Made by a program: the position numbers and the translations under genes. Below the pieces are notes generated by a model. It saw only the letters and a list, made by a program, of their open reading frames with translations. It was not told the origin of the DNA and did not search any database. DNA of 64,000 nucleotides. Origin: Devosia rhizoryzae. GTDB lineage: Bacteria > Pseudomonadota > Alphaproteobacteria > Rhizobiales > Devosiaceae. Location: assembly GCF_016698665.1 (NCBI RefSeq), contig NZ_CP068046.1, positions 1,984,001 to 2,048,000 of the forward strand, read 5' to 3'. This document shows, piece by piece, positions 6,976 to 16,787 of the stretch (position 1 is its first letter; every line of letters begins with the position of its first letter).

Positions 6976-9258
6976 TTAGGTCGAGGTTTGCGCCAAGGTC
7001 AGTCTCGCCACTGGAACACGATAGGGTGAACAGCTGACATAATCGACGCCAAGCCCTGAAAAGAACTGCAGCGAAGCCGGATCGCCGGCATGCTCGCCGC
7101 AGATGCCGATCTTGAGCTTTGGGTTGGCGGCCCTGCCCCGCTGAATGGCGATCTGGATCAACTCGCCCACCCCTTTTACGTCCAGCGAAACGAATGGATC
7201 ACGCTCGTAAACGCCCTTGCGCTGGTAGGCGGCCAGGAAGGCTGGCGCATCGTCGCGCGAAATGCCGAAGGTCGTTTGCGTCAGATCGTTGGTGCCGAAG
7301 GAAATGAAATCGACCATGTGAGCGATGTCGCCGGTACGCAGGCACGCCCGCGGCAGCTCGATCATGGTGCCGAAGGAAAATTTAACCCGCTCCGATCGGC
7401 TGAGCCCGGCATTTTCCACAATGGCCATCGCCCGCTCGCGCACCCAGGAGACTTCGGTCGCGGTCGACACAAACGGCACCATCATTTCGACAATGACGGG
7501 CTCGTTCTGCGTCTCACTCGCTGCCCGTGCGCCCGCCAGCATGGCCTGCATCTGCATTTGCAGGATTTCGGGATAGGTGATCGCGAGGCGAACACCGCGA
7601 TGCCCGAGCATCGGGTTGATCTCGGCAATGCGCTCCAGCCGCAGCCGCAGCGCGCGCACCGCGACGCCCAGAGACGCTGCGGTTTCCTCGATTTCTTCGT
7701 CGGTGCGCGGCAAAAATTCATGCAGCGGCGGATCGAAAAGGCGCACCGTCACCGGCAGGCCCTTCATCGCCGAAAACAGCGCCGAATAGTCTCCGGTCTG
7801 GTAGTCGACGAGCCCCGCCAAGGCGCGGGAGCGTGCGTCCTCGTCTTCCGAAAGGATCATGCGGCGCAGCGCCACCATGCGCTCGGTTGAAAAAAACATG
7901 TGCTCGGACCGCGCCAGGCCAATGCCCTCGGCCCCAAAGCTCAGCGCCGTCCTCGCAGAATCCACCGTCTCCACATTGGTGCGCACCGAGATGGAGCGGC
8001 TGGCGTCCGACCAGCCCAGAAGCTTGCCGATCGAGCCCCCGATCTGGGGCTGGGTTAGTGGCAGCGAACCGAGATAGACCGAGCCGTCAGTTCCATCGAT
8101 GGTTAGCCTTTCTCCGGCTCGGAATTCGCGATCGCCGATGCGGCAGACCATTTCGACGGCATCGACCGACAAGGTGCGCACGCCCGCGACACAAGGCTTG
8201 CCAGTGATGCGGGCGATGACGCCGGCATGGCTCGACATGCCGCCGCGGGCGGTCAGGATGCCAGTCGCGGCGCGCATGCCCTCGATATCGGCCGGGCCGG
8301 TCTCGTTGACCACCAGAATGCAGTGCTGCCCCCGCGCCCGTAGCCGTGCCGCGTCTTCGGGGTTGAACACGATGATGCCGGTCGCGGCACCCGGCGACAC
8401 GCCGAGCCCTACCGCGATCGGCGCCACCCCTTCCGGAGACTTCAACCGCGGATGCAGCATCAGCGCCAAACGATTGGCATCGACGCGGCTGACGGCGCTT
8501 TGCGGCGTCCACACCTTGCGATCGACCCGGTCTACCGCAGCATTGAGCTCTGCGCCCGGGGTCGCCTGCACAGGCCGCGCCGAGATAAAGCGCAACGTGC
8601 CTTTTTCAACGGAGACCAGGCAGGCCATGTGCCGCCCAGCCTTGGCGTCGAGGAGAGCGATCAGCGCATTGACGCTGTCGGGCATGCGCGGCAGCGGGCT
8701 GCCATCGAGCGGCGCCGGCCCCAGCGCGCCCGTCGTCGCATTGCGCGTCAGAAACTGCTCGTCATCGCCACCCGCCATGGCCTGGACCAGGACGATCTGG
8801 CGGCTGCGATCTTCTTCGCGCCCGGTCCAGGTGCGATCCGAAAAGCCATAGCTTTCAAATGCCTGCTTGATTGCCCGCGCCAGAGGCCGGTTCGGGTCCA
8901 CCGCGTCTTCGGGCAGATCGGGTGCGGGAATGCCGATGCGCGCCGGCATCAACCCGCCATTGTGGGCCGAGGCCGAGGTGCGCACCACAAGCTTTGGCGG
9001 CACGCCGTCCTTGTCCACCAGCTTGAACAGGCAGGCGACCCAATGGGTGCGCAGCCTTTTGTCCTTGCGGCCGCGCTCGGCCTGCAGTTCGTCCCAGGCA
9101 GCACGGGTAATGGCGATGGTCGGGACCGTTGGGAAACCCGCATCGGCGACGCGGAAAATCCAGCGCGCTTTGCCCGTCAGAAGCTTGAGCTGACTGGCGC
9201 TGAGGTTCGCTTTCGCCATTGCCGGGGCAATCGCAAACATTTCCTGCGCCAAACTCAC
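6976..9258 (-). CDS. Pyruvate phosphate dikinase-like protein with reduced nucleotide-binding half
   Basis: At 760 residues this is about 110-120 shorter than bacterial PPDK, and the loss is all N-terminal. The swivelling domain is intact: TARGGMSSHAGVIAR carries the phosphorylatable His (~344). The PEP/pyruvate barrel is also complete: GLARSEHMFF, NPMLGHRGVR, FGTNDLTQTT, and GICGEHAGDP with the catalytic Cys (~720). The ATP-grasp half is degenerate: KLVVRTSASAHNGG replaces the usual VRSGA segment, and in the strand before the central domain (CLVSVEKGTLRFISARP) the expected acidic pair and Gln are not seen, although the Arg (~228) is. Start GTG at 9258, 100 bp from ispH, so no missing N-terminus lies upstream. 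Near glyS, as ppdK is in rhizobia. Confidence 0.8.
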   Translation of the reverse strand: MSLAQEMFAIAPAMAKANLSASQLKLLTGKARWIFRVADAGFPTVPTIAITRAAWDELQAERGRKDKRLRTHWVACLFKLVDKDGVPPKLVVRTSASAHNGGLMPARIGIPAPDLPEDAVDPNRPLARAIKQAFESYGFSDRTWTGREEDRSRQIVLVQAMAGGDDEQFLTRNATTGALGPAPLDGSPLPRMPDSVNALIALLDAKAGRHMACLVSVEKGTLRFISARPVQATPGAELNAAVDRVDRKVWTPQSAVSRVDANRLALMLHPRLKSPEGVAPIAVGLGVSPGAATGIIVFNPEDAARLRARGQHCILVVNETGPADIEGMRAATGILTARGGMSSHAGVIARITGKPCVAGVRTLSVDAVEMVCRIGDREFRAGERLTIDGTDGSVYLGSLPLTQPQIGGSIGKLLGWSDASRSISVRTNVETVDSARTALSFGAEGIGLARSEHMFFSTERMVALRRMILSEDEDARSRALAGLVDYQTGDYSALFSAMKGLPVTVRLFDPPLHEFLPRTDEEIEETAASLGVAVRALRLRLERIAEINPMLGHRGVRLAITYPEILQMQMQAMLAGARAASETQNEPVIVEMMVPFVSTATEVSWVRERAMAIVENAGLSRSERVKFSFGTMIELPRACLRTGDIAHMVDFISFGTNDLTQTTFGISRDDAPAFLAAYQRKGVYERDPFVSLDVKGVGELIQIAIQRGRAANPKLKIGICGEHAGDPASLQFFSGLGVDYVSCSPYRVPVARLTLAQTST

Positions 9259-9358
9259 TGTGCGGCTTCCTTGCCCATCGACCTGCTCATATTGCCCATG
9301 CCCTCAGCGACCGCAACAGCACTTGACTTGCGGGCAGCACGAAAGCATCTGATCTGGC

Positions 9359-10330
9359 ATGGAAAAAAGGCCGCACCTCGACATTCTGCTCTGTGCGCCG
9401 CGCGGATTTTGCGCTGGCGTCGATCGCGCCATCCAGATCGTGGAACTGGCGCTCGAAAAGTATGGCGCCCCGGTCTATGTGCGACACGCCATCGTTCACA
9501 ACAAATATGTCGTCGACGGCCTCAAAGCCAAGGGCGCCGTGTTTGTCGAGGAACTTTCCGAGATCCCCGATAGCGCCGCACCAGTGGTTTTTTCCGCCCA
9601 CGGCGTGCCCAAAAGCGTTCCTGCCGACGCCAGGACGCGCAACATGTTCTTCCTCGATGCCACCTGCCCGCTGGTCAGCAAGGTGCATGTGGAGGCGTCG
9701 CGCCATTTCGAGGAAGGTCACGAGATCGTCCTGATCGGCCACGCGGGTCACCCTGAAGTGATCGGCACGATGGGCCAGTTGCCCGAGGGCGCCGTGACGC
9801 TGATCGAGACCGTCGCGGATGCCAATGCCTTCACCCCGCGCGATCCGAACACCCTCGCCTTCGTCACGCAGACGACGCTTTCGGTCGACGACACGCGCGA
9901 GATCGTTGAAGCGCTCAAGGCGCGCTTTCCCGCCATCAACGGTCCGCACAAGGAAGATATCTGCTACGCGACCACCAATCGCCAGGAGGCCATCAAGGCC
10001 GTGGCGCCGCTGGTCGATGCCATGATCGTCGTGGGGTCCAAGAACTCGTCCAATTCGCTTCGCCTCGTCGAAGTGGCGCTGCGCTCCGGCTGCAAGGTTG
10101 CAACGCTTGTCGACCGCGCCGAAGACATCGACTGGTCGCTTTATTCGGGCCTTTCTTCGCTGGGCGTCAGCGCCGGCGCCTCGGCGCCCGAAAAGCTGGT
10201 TGAGGAGGTCATCGACGCCTTCGCCCTGCGCTACGACGTTCGGGTCGAAACCAAGGTCACGGCCGAAGAAAACATCGCCTTCAACATTCCCCGCGTGCTG
10301 CGTACCATGGAAGTGGCCGTCGGCCGATGA
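9359..10330 (+). CDS. ispH: 4-hydroxy-3-methylbut-2-enyl diphosphate reductase
   Basis: A 323-residue IspH (LytB), the last MEP-pathway enzyme, making IPP and DMAPP with an oxygen-sensitive iron-sulfur cluster. Cluster cysteines are in [11 protein letters not shown] (~18), DATCPLV (~101) and [10 protein letters not shown] (~200). The active-site Glu context and SSNSLRLVE are also present. The stop overlaps the rnhA start by 4 bp (ATGA), so the two are translationally coupled. In many rhizobia thrB separates ispH and rnhA and the block follows SURF1; here thrB is absent and the pair sits beside the PPDK-like gene. Confidence 0.97.
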   Translation: MEKRPHLDILLCAPRGFCAGVDRAIQIVELALEKYGAPVYVRHAIVHNKYVVDGLKAKGAVFVEELSEIPDSAAPVVFSAHGVPKSVPADARTRNMFFLDATCPLVSKVHVEASRHFEEGHEIVLIGHAGHPEVIGTMGQLPEGAVTLIETVADANAFTPRDPNTLAFVTQTTLSVDDTREIVEALKARFPAINGPHKEDICYATTNRQEAIKAVAPLVDAMIVVGSKNSSNSLRLVEVALRSGCKVATLVDRAEDIDWSLYSGLSSLGVSAGASAPEKLVEEVIDAFALRYDVRVETKVTAEENIAFNIPRVLRTMEVAVGR

Positions 10331-10797
10331 GCGATCGCGTGGTGATCCACACGGACGGGGCCTGTTCAGGCAATCCCGGCCCTGGCGGCTGGGGTGCGAT
10401 CCTGCAGTTCGGCGCCCACCGCAAAGAGCTCAAGGGCGGCGAAGCTCTCACCACCAACAATCGCATGGAGCTCAAGGCCGCAATCGAAGCGCTTACGGCC
10501 CTCACAAGGCCCTGCAACATCGATCTTCATACCGATAGCCAATACGTCAAGAATGGCGTCCAGAGCTGGGTGCATGGCTGGAAGCGCAATGGCTGGCGCA
10601 CCGCCGACAAGAAGCCGGTCAAAAATGTCGAGCTCTGGCAGGCGCTCGAAGAAGCGACGCAGCGCCACGAGATCGAGTGGCACTGGGTAAAGGGTCACGC
10701 TGGCGACGAGCTCAACGAACGCGCCGACGAACTCGCCCGCGAAGGCATGGCGCCGTTCAAGCAGAAAAAAGCCGTCCCGCTTACGCCGCCGGTTTAG
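10327..10797 (+). CDS. rnhA: Ribonuclease HI
   Basis: A 156-residue RNase HI that degrades the RNA strand of RNA-DNA hybrids. The catalytic carboxylates are seen in [14 protein letters not shown] (Asp), [13 protein letters not shown] (Glu), [10 protein letters not shown] (Asp) and the final Asp in NERADELA, with the handle-region His in VKGHAGD. The length is typical. Overlaps ispH by 4 bp. A palindromic repeat of the CCCCTCA family begins 5 bp after the stop and may act as a transcript 3' end. Confidence 0.97.
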   Translation: MSDRVVIHTDGACSGNPGPGGWGAILQFGAHRKELKGGEALTTNNRMELKAAIEALTALTRPCNIDLHTDSQYVKNGVQSWVHGWKRNGWRTADKKPVKNVELWQALEEATQRHEIEWHWVKGHAGDELNERADELAREGMAPFKQKKAVPLTPPV

Positions 10798-10802
10798 GGA
10801 AA

Positions 10803-10927
10803 CCCCTCACCCGTCTCGGCCTTTGGCCGATCCACCCTCTCCCGCAAGGGGAGAGGGGAAGTTGGAGTGTAGCGCGCTCCCCTTCTCCCCTCGCGGGAGA
10901 AGGTGCCCGAAGGGCGGATGAGGGGGC
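10803..10927. repeat. Palindromic intergenic repeat (CCCCTCA family)
   Basis: Mirrors the unit at 1535-1669: CCCCTCACCCG at the left, paired CCTCTCCCGCAAGGGGAGAGG and CCTTCTCCCCTCGCGGGAGAAGG stems, and GGGCGGATGAGGGGG at the right. It lies between the convergent rnhA and DUF808 genes. Confidence 0.85.
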
Positions 10928-10932
10928 TAATG

Positions 10933-11919
10933 CTAAGCCGTGGCCCGCTTCGGCAGCATGCCCTTTACCGCCCGCCAGGCCGGCGCAATGACATAGCCGG
11001 CCACCGGGATCAGAAGCGCGCCGATCAGAATGCCGAAGACGAAGTCAACCGCAGCCGTCGCCAGCCACCCCGCAAAGCCAGCAATGGCCGGGAACGTCGC
11101 CTCTGCCCAATGGGCTGCAGTTTCGATGATGTGCTCGGGCCAGGCCAGGCCAAACTCATAAAGCCCATGCACGACGATGCTGCCGCCGACCCAGGTCATG
11201 GCGGCGGTGCCGATGATGCTGAGGATGCGCATGAAGTGCGGCATGGCCACCACGATGCCGCGGCCAATCGCGCGGCCGCCGCCGGTGCGGCCGTTCTTGG
11301 CCAGAAACAGGCCGAAATCGTCGCCCTTCACAATGAGCGCCACGACGCCATAGACGGCAAAGGTAATGCCGATCCCGGCCACGGCCAGGATGGCCGCGCG
11401 CGTCCAGAAGTCCGGCGTTTCGATCGCGGCGAGGATGATGGTCATGATCTCGGCCGATAGAATGAAATCGGTCTTGATCGCGCCGCCGACCTTCTGGTCT
11501 TCAAGCGTCTGCGGGTCGATCGCCGCCGGCTCGAGCGACGCCTCATGATGCTCGGCCTCGTGCGGCATCAGCGCGTGGAAGATCTTTTCGGCGCCTTCAT
11601 AGCAAAGATAGGCGCCACCGATCATGAGCAGCGGCGTGATCAGCCAGGGCGCGAAAAGGCTCAGCAGCAGCGCCGCGGGCAACAGGAACAAAAGCTTGTT
11701 CTTGATCGAACCCCAGGCGATCTTGCCGACGATGGGCAATTCGCGATCGGCCTTGAACCCCTGCACATAGTTGGGGGTCACCGCGGCGTCGTCGATCACC
11801 GCGCCGGCGGCTTTTACGCCTGCCTTGGCAGCTTGCCCGGCAATGTCATCCAGCGAGGCGGCAGCGATCTTGACGATGCCCGCAATGTCGTCGAGCAGAG
11901 CTAAAAGACCGACTGCCAT
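10933..11919 (-). CDS. DUF808 family membrane protein (YedI-like)
   Basis: A 328-residue inner-membrane protein of the DUF808/YedI family. The N-terminus GLLALLDDIAGIVK and the basic AVTPNYVQGF segment are characteristic; several hydrophobic helices follow (about residues 85-115, 165-200, 210-245 and 280-310). Function is not established. The start at the ATG at 11919 is preferred over a TTG one codon upstream. It ends 5 bp from the intergenic repeat and begins 12 bp after the glyS stop, so it probably shares the glyS transcript. Confidence 0.85.
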   Translation of the reverse strand: MAVGLLALLDDIAGIVKIAAASLDDIAGQAAKAGVKAAGAVIDDAAVTPNYVQGFKADRELPIVGKIAWGSIKNKLLFLLPAALLLSLFAPWLITPLLMIGGAYLCYEGAEKIFHALMPHEAEHHEASLEPAAIDPQTLEDQKVGGAIKTDFILSAEIMTIILAAIETPDFWTRAAILAVAGIGITFAVYGVVALIVKGDDFGLFLAKNGRTGGGRAIGRGIVVAMPHFMRILSIIGTAAMTWVGGSIVVHGLYEFGLAWPEHIIETAAHWAEATFPAIAGFAGWLATAAVDFVFGILIGALLIPVAGYVIAPAWRAVKGMLPKRATA

Positions 11920-11931
11920 CAAGAATCTCCG

Positions 11932-13956
11932 TTAGCCAGCGACCTTCGAAAAGTCCGCCACAAGGTGCATGGTAACGCGAAGGCGAGCCAAGAGGTTCAA
12001 GCGATTAATGCGCACGGCCGGATCGGCGTCGTTGACCAGAACGGCCGTGAAGAATGCGTCGACCGGCGCCCGCAACGTCGCAAGTTCCGCCATGGCGCCC
12101 TTGTAGTCGTCCTTGGCGACATGCCCGGCCACGGCGGCGTGCACGCCATCAACGGCAAAAGCGAGCGCTTCTTCCTCGGGCAAGCGGAACGCAGCCTGGT
12201 CCACCGGACCATCATAGCGCGTGCCGTCCTTCTTTTCCTCGGCCGCAAGAATATTCGCGGCGCGCTTATAACCGGCCAGCAGGTTTGCACCATCATCAGT
12301 CGCCAGCAGCGTCGACAGCGCCTCGGCGCGCGGGGTGATCTGCAGGATGTCGTTGCTGTCCGAAGACAGAACCGCATCGACCAGGTCATGCCGTGCCCCG
12401 GCATCGCGCAGCGTGACCTTGAGCCGATCATGGAAGAAGGCGAGGAGATCGGCGTCGACCTTGAGCGGAAATCGCAGGTTGTTCTCGGAAATGATGCGGA
12501 TGACGCCCAGCGCTGCTCGGCGCAGCGCGAAGGGGTCGCGTGAGCCGGTCGGCTTTTCATCGATCGACCAGAAGCTCGTCAGTACATTGAGCTTGTCGGC
12601 CAGCGCCACGGCGATCGACACCGGTTCGGTCGGCACGCGATCGGAGGGGCCAACGGGCTTGTAGTGCATTTCGACAGCGTTCGCGATTTCCGCCGGCTCG
12701 CCTTGCGCGGTCGCGTAGTAGCGCCCCATCAGGCCCTGCAGCTCCGGAAATTCTCCCACCATGCCGGTGACCAGATCGGCCTTGGCGAGCATCGCCGCAC
12801 GCTTGGTCTTTTCCACATCGGCACCGACCTGCGGCGAGATCTCCGCCGCCAGCGCCACCAGCTTTTCCACCATGGCGAACTGCGTGCCGAGCTTGGCGTG
12901 GAACACCATGTCCTCGAGCTTCGGCAGCCCGTGCTCGAGCGGAATTGCAAGGTCGCCCTGATAGAAGAAGGCCGCGTCTGAGAGGCGGGCGCGAATGACG
13001 CGCTCATTTCCCGCCACGACGATCGCGCCGCCATCGGCGGGAATGGTGTTGCTGGTGATGATAAAATTCGGCGCCAGCTTGCCGGACGCATCGCGCAGGC
13101 AGAAGCATTTCTGGTTTGCGCGGATGGTGGCGATGATCACCTCTTCGGGAAGTTTGAGGAAGTCCGGATCAAACGAGCCCATCATCACATTGGGCCATTC
13201 GACGAGGCCCGCGACTTCCTCGAGCAGGCCTTCATCCTGAATAACCGTCAGCCCCTGCGCAAAGGCCAGGTGATCGGCATCGGTGCGAATGATTTCCTTG
13301 CGCCGATCGGCATCCAGCACCACCTTGGCGCGCTCCAGCGCCACCACATAGTCGTCGAAGCGCTTGACGCGGATGGCGTCCGGCGAAAGGAAGCGATGGC
13401 CGAAGGTCGTCTGCCCCGACTGCAGGGTAAAGGCGGTGAACGGCACCACGACCGGCTCGTCATTCTCGGTGCCAAAGGTTGCCGTCACGGCGCGTAGCGG
13501 CCGAACCCAGGTGGCCGTGCCCGAGCCCCAGCGCATGGATTTCGGCCACGGAAAGTCAGCCAGGATTTTGGGCAGGATTCCCGAAAGCAGGTCGACGGCA
13601 TCGGCGCCGGGCTTGTCGATCCGGGCAACATAGAAATCGCCCTTCTTGGGATCGCTCTCGACCTTGGCCTCTTCGATCGAGCTCAAGCCAGAAGCGCGTA
13701 GAAAACCATCGATCGCCGGCTGCGGCGCCCCAACCTTGGGGCCCTTCTTTTCCTCGCGCGTCTCGGGCGAGCGCACCGGCAAGCCCGACACTGCCAGCGC
13801 CAGCCGCCGCGGCGTCGCAAAAGCCTTGGCGCCCTCATAAACCAGACCTGCATCGACCAGGGCATTGGTCACGGCCTTCTTCAGGTCCTCCGCCGCGCGA
13901 CGCTGAAAGCGGGCGGGAATTTCCTCGGAAAAAAGTTCAAGCAGCAGTTCAGGCAT
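11932..13956 (-). CDS. glyS: Glycine-tRNA ligase beta subunit
   Basis: A 674-residue beta subunit of the heterotetrameric bacterial glycyl-tRNA synthetase; it carries tRNA recognition and works with GlyQ. It starts with the canonical [15 protein letters not shown], and family blocks PKSMRWG, FGHRFL and [27 protein letters not shown] are present. Length is close to the usual ~690. It is encoded on the same strand as glyQ but separated from it by lemA and DUF2207, an arrangement seen in several Hyphomicrobiales. Confidence 0.97.
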   Translation of the reverse strand: MPELLLELFSEEIPARFQRRAAEDLKKAVTNALVDAGLVYEGAKAFATPRRLALAVSGLPVRSPETREEKKGPKVGAPQPAIDGFLRASGLSSIEEAKVESDPKKGDFYVARIDKPGADAVDLLSGILPKILADFPWPKSMRWGSGTATWVRPLRAVTATFGTENDEPVVVPFTAFTLQSGQTTFGHRFLSPDAIRVKRFDDYVVALERAKVVLDADRRKEIIRTDADHLAFAQGLTVIQDEGLLEEVAGLVEWPNVMMGSFDPDFLKLPEEVIIATIRANQKCFCLRDASGKLAPNFIITSNTIPADGGAIVVAGNERVIRARLSDAAFFYQGDLAIPLEHGLPKLEDMVFHAKLGTQFAMVEKLVALAAEISPQVGADVEKTKRAAMLAKADLVTGMVGEFPELQGLMGRYYATAQGEPAEIANAVEMHYKPVGPSDRVPTEPVSIAVALADKLNVLTSFWSIDEKPTGSRDPFALRRAALGVIRIISENNLRFPLKVDADLLAFFHDRLKVTLRDAGARHDLVDAVLSSDSNDILQITPRAEALSTLLATDDGANLLAGYKRAANILAAEEKKDGTRYDGPVDQAAFRLPEEEALAFAVDGVHAAVAGHVAKDDYKGAMAELATLRAPVDAFFTAVLVNDADPAVRINRLNLLARLRVTMHLVADFSKVAG

Positions 13957-14019
13957 GGCGGCAACCGGGTAGGTGAAGGCACAGGGTGCTTAGCGCGAGG
14001 GCGCGGTTCTGTCGATGGC

Positions 14020-15930
14020 CTACCAACCGCCCCCGCCGCCACCGCCCCCGCCTCCGCCGGAGAAACCGCCGCCGCTTGAGCCGGAGGAACTTGCCTGTAC
14101 CGGTTGGGCGGCGACCATGGCTGCGGCCATGCCGGAGCTTGCGGCGGCGACGCCGCGCGACAGGCCGCCATTGCTCCAGCCGCCGTTGCGGCCCGAATAC
14201 CAGAGTGGAGAATAGCTGCCTTGCGGCTGGGCGTTGCGGGCGAGTTCGGCCTCAAAGTGGTAGGACCAGGGCTTTTCGACATCCAGCGCGATGGCATAAG
14301 GCAGGATGCGCTCGAAGCGCTCCACCGTCAAAGGCGGCTCGTTGTTGATGTTGAGCCGGTTCTTTTCGGCCGTGTCGAGATAAAGCCGGAAGCCTTCGAT
14401 CTCGTCCATGATCTTGCGGCCCTGCACCGTCGGCGCACGCATCAGCACGGCAAAGATCACCGTCATCACCACGATCGACCCCGCGGCTATCGCTGCGGTG
14501 TTGATGGTCACGGTGGTAAGAACAGCAAGCGCCGCACTGGCAAAGTTGAATAGGAAGATGCCCACGAAGACGATCAGGATGATGCGCTGCACCACGTGGC
14601 CGGATTTCATGACGTTAAAGAGAACGCTGCCGATCACGCCGACGAAGATGCCGCCGAAAACCGCAGCGACCAGCCAGACCGGATCGAGCGCGTCGAGCGC
14701 CACCATGCCGACCAGAGCCAGGATGGCGAGAACGACGCTGAGGACGGCAAAGCCCCAATTGTTGTTGAACCAGATCTTGCGGTTTTCCGCTTCGATGGCG
14801 CCGGTAAACTCGCTGCGCTTGGTGCCCAGTTCAACGCCATTGGTCTTGTCGAAGCTGACCGAACCGCGCTTGGAAAAATAGTCGAACAGCACCTTTTCGC
14901 CCGTCGGCAGCTTTTCCCCTGGCTGCTTGCCGGTGGCGGAAACCGTCAGCGTCTTGGCGGTGTTGTCGATGGTCACCAGCCCCTTGACCCCGAGGTCGAA
15001 AATCGCTGCCGTCATCGCTGTCCAGCCGGAGTTTGCAAAACCCCATTTGTGCACATAGTGCACCAGCGCCGGCGAAAAGCCCTTTGGCGGGTGAAAGAGC
15101 GGGATCACCGTGCCCTTGGGCGGGTCGCGGCCGATGCGGGACCAGGTGGTGAAATTGAAGGCGAAGAGTGCAATGACCGCCAGGATCGGCAGCCAGATTT
15201 CGCGGGTGTCGGAAGCCGTTTGGAGCAGGGCATCGGCACCTTTAGGGTAGGCGACGATGCCCGCCGGAAAAGAAACGGCAAAACTCATCCCTTCCCCGGG
15301 TCCGAGTTCCCGCTCGGTACGGAATATGGCCGTCGTGTCGCTCTCGCGCGTGATGGCGACTGCGGTTTCGGTCGACCCGGCCGCGCCGGTATATGCAGCC
15401 AGGTTCTGGATGGTCGCGCCCTCGGGCAGGGTCACCCGAGCGACGGACTGGATTATCGGAAAGTCCCAATAATTGCCCGTGGCATTCCAATAGAGCTCGT
15501 CGCCATCGGCGCTGGGCCGTGCCATGCGGTCCATGCTGTAGCGGATCGTGTAGCGGTGCATGCCATCGCTCAGCAACGCATCAGGATTGCCGATCCAGAT
15601 GCGCTGGAAATCGCCCATGCGCTCGACCCGGAACAGTTCGGGGCGCCCCGCGCGCGATACCGCCTCCACATCGAGATCGATGCGGATCTTGGTGCCCGAT
15701 GCGCTGAGCATCGTCACCGGGATATCGCGATAGATACCACGCCTTATGTCGATGCCCTCGGCATTGACGTCGATCGTCTCGAGCACCGCCACGGACCCGT
15801 CGGTGCGCAGCGTCACGTCGGATGCGAAGGAGCGGATCTCCTCGCGCGCCAAGGTCGGCAGCGTGAGCGCGAGGAGAACAGCCAGGGTGGCGAGTAGACG
15901 CGACAGCATGATCTTCATCCCGGGAGACAT
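14020..15930 (-). CDS. DUF2207 membrane protein with poly-glycine tail
   Basis: About 636 residues: an N-terminal signal/anchor (LLATLAVLLALTLPTLA), an extracytoplasmic DUF2207 domain of ~200 residues (the block IRRGIYRDIP is diagnostic), then several transmembrane helices and a C-terminal Gly-rich tail (GGGFSGGGG and a run of Gly before the final Trp). DUF2207 proteins usually accompany LemA, as here (LemA is 106 bp upstream); both are thought to act at the envelope but no activity is established. The start is uncertain among ATGs at 15930, 15918 and 15909; a longer frame to 15969 reads into a repeat. The Gly tract is GC-repetitive at DNA level. Confidence 0.85.
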   Translation of the reverse strand: MSPGMKIMLSRLLATLAVLLALTLPTLAREEIRSFASDVTLRTDGSVAVLETIDVNAEGIDIRRGIYRDIPVTMLSASGTKIRIDLDVEAVSRAGRPELFRVERMGDFQRIWIGNPDALLSDGMHRYTIRYSMDRMARPSADGDELYWNATGNYWDFPIIQSVARVTLPEGATIQNLAAYTGAAGSTETAVAITRESDTTAIFRTERELGPGEGMSFAVSFPAGIVAYPKGADALLQTASDTREIWLPILAVIALFAFNFTTWSRIGRDPPKGTVIPLFHPPKGFSPALVHYVHKWGFANSGWTAMTAAIFDLGVKGLVTIDNTAKTLTVSATGKQPGEKLPTGEKVLFDYFSKRGSVSFDKTNGVELGTKRSEFTGAIEAENRKIWFNNNWGFAVLSVVLAILALVGMVALDALDPVWLVAAVFGGIFVGVIGSVLFNVMKSGHVVQRIILIVFVGIFLFNFASAALAVLTTVTINTAAIAAGSIVVMTVIFAVLMRAPTVQGRKIMDEIEGFRLYLDTAEKNRLNINNEPPLTVERFERILPYAIALDVEKPWSYHFEAELARNAQPQGSYSPLWYSGRNGGWSNGGLSRGVAAASSGMAAAMVAAQPVQASSSGSSGGGFSGGGGGGGGGGGW

Positions 15931-15942
15931 GCCACACTCGAT

Positions 15943-16013
15943 GTCATCCCTGCGAAGGCGGGGATCCATCCTGAAATCTCAAGATGGGCCCCGGCTCGAG
16001 GCCGGGGTGACAG
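15943..16013. repeat. GTCATCCC...GGGGTGACA palindromic repeat
   Basis: GTCATCCCTGCGAAGGCGGGGATCC at the left and GGGCCCCGGCTCGAGGCCGGGGTGACA at the right are two short stem units of a repeat widespread in alphaproteobacteria (read in one frame it gives the familiar MDPRLRR-DD peptide). It lies between lemA and DUF2207 and makes a spurious N-terminal extension of the latter possible. Sequence quoted in two parts from 15944. Confidence 0.7.
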
Positions 16014-16036
16014 CCGGTGGGTGTGGCCATACAGGT

Positions 16037-16591
16037 CTAAAACTTCACCGATGGCACGGCGCGCTCGGCTTCGTTTTCGAGCTCGAAATATTCCGCCTGC
16101 CGGAAGCCAAAACTGTTGGCGATGATGTTGGACGGAACGCTCTCGACCTGGATGTTGAGGTTGCGCACGGCGCCATTGTAGTAGCGGCGCGAGAGCTGGA
16201 TTTCGTCCTCGACACCTTGGAGCGCCGTCTGGAATTCCAGGAAGGTCGTATTTGCCTTGAGGTCCGGATAGGCCTCTGCCACGGCGATGAGACGGCCCAG
16301 CGCCGTCGACAGCTCGCCTTCCGCCTTGGCGCGGGTTTCCGGGCTTGCCGATTGCGCGCTGGTCGCCTTGGCGCGGGCGCTCACCACGGCGTCGAGCGTT
16401 TCGCGCTCATGGGCCATATAGCCCTTCACCGTTTCCATGAGGTTGGGAATAAGGTCGGTGCGGCGCTTGAGCTGGACATCGATGCCCGACCAGCCTTCCT
16501 TGACCATCTGCCGATTGGACACGAGGCTGTTGTAGATGACGATCGCGTAGCCGATGAGGCCGACCACGATCGCTAAGATGACCCATTCCAT
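16037..16591 (-). CDS. lemA: LemA family protein
   Basis: A 184-residue LemA protein: an N-terminal membrane helix (VILAIVVGLIGYAIVIYNSLV) followed by the conserved NRQMVKEGWSGIDVQLKRR and DLIPNLMETVKGY, then long amphipathic helices. The family forms a helical-bundle envelope protein of unclear function, regularly paired with DUF2207 or a TPM-domain protein. Here it is immediately upstream of DUF2207 on the same strand, probably one operon, with a short palindromic repeat between them. It lies between glyQ and glyS. Confidence 0.93.
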   Translation of the reverse strand: MEWVILAIVVGLIGYAIVIYNSLVSNRQMVKEGWSGIDVQLKRRTDLIPNLMETVKGYMAHERETLDAVVSARAKATSAQSASPETRAKAEGELSTALGRLIAVAEAYPDLKANTTFLEFQTALQGVEDEIQLSRRYYNGAVRNLNIQVESVPSNIIANSFGFRQAEYFELENEAERAVPSVKF

Positions 16592-16658
16592 AGACGCTAG
16601 ACTCCCCCAAGCAACGGACGGGACACTGGCAGTTTGGGCTTATGGATGCAACGCCCCT

Positions 16659-16777
16659 GAGACCTCATCCTGAGCTTGTCGAAGCCTCATCCTGAGCTTG
16701 TCGAAGGACGAGGTCGGGCACACGCAGGTCGGTGGCTGCGCCCTCGTGGTTCGGCAGGCTCACCATGAGGTCTCGGA
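16659..16777. repeat. CTCATCCTGAGCTTGTCGAAG repeat element
   Basis: A direct doubling of CCTCATCCTGAGCTTGTCGA at 16663-16705, followed by GACGAGG and an inverted arm GGTTCGGCAGGCTCACCATGAGG ending near 16772. It is another intergenic palindromic family common in alphaproteobacteria, here between lemA and glyQ. Related TCATCCTGAGG units lie in 45690-46167. Confidence 0.7.
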
Positions 16778-16787
16778 GAGGTAGGCG

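Noticed and set aside
6976..9258. Frameshifted or split ppdK
   Set aside because: The frame is continuous, and the upstream 100 bp before ispH cannot encode the missing part; the N-terminus is degenerate within a single intact gene.
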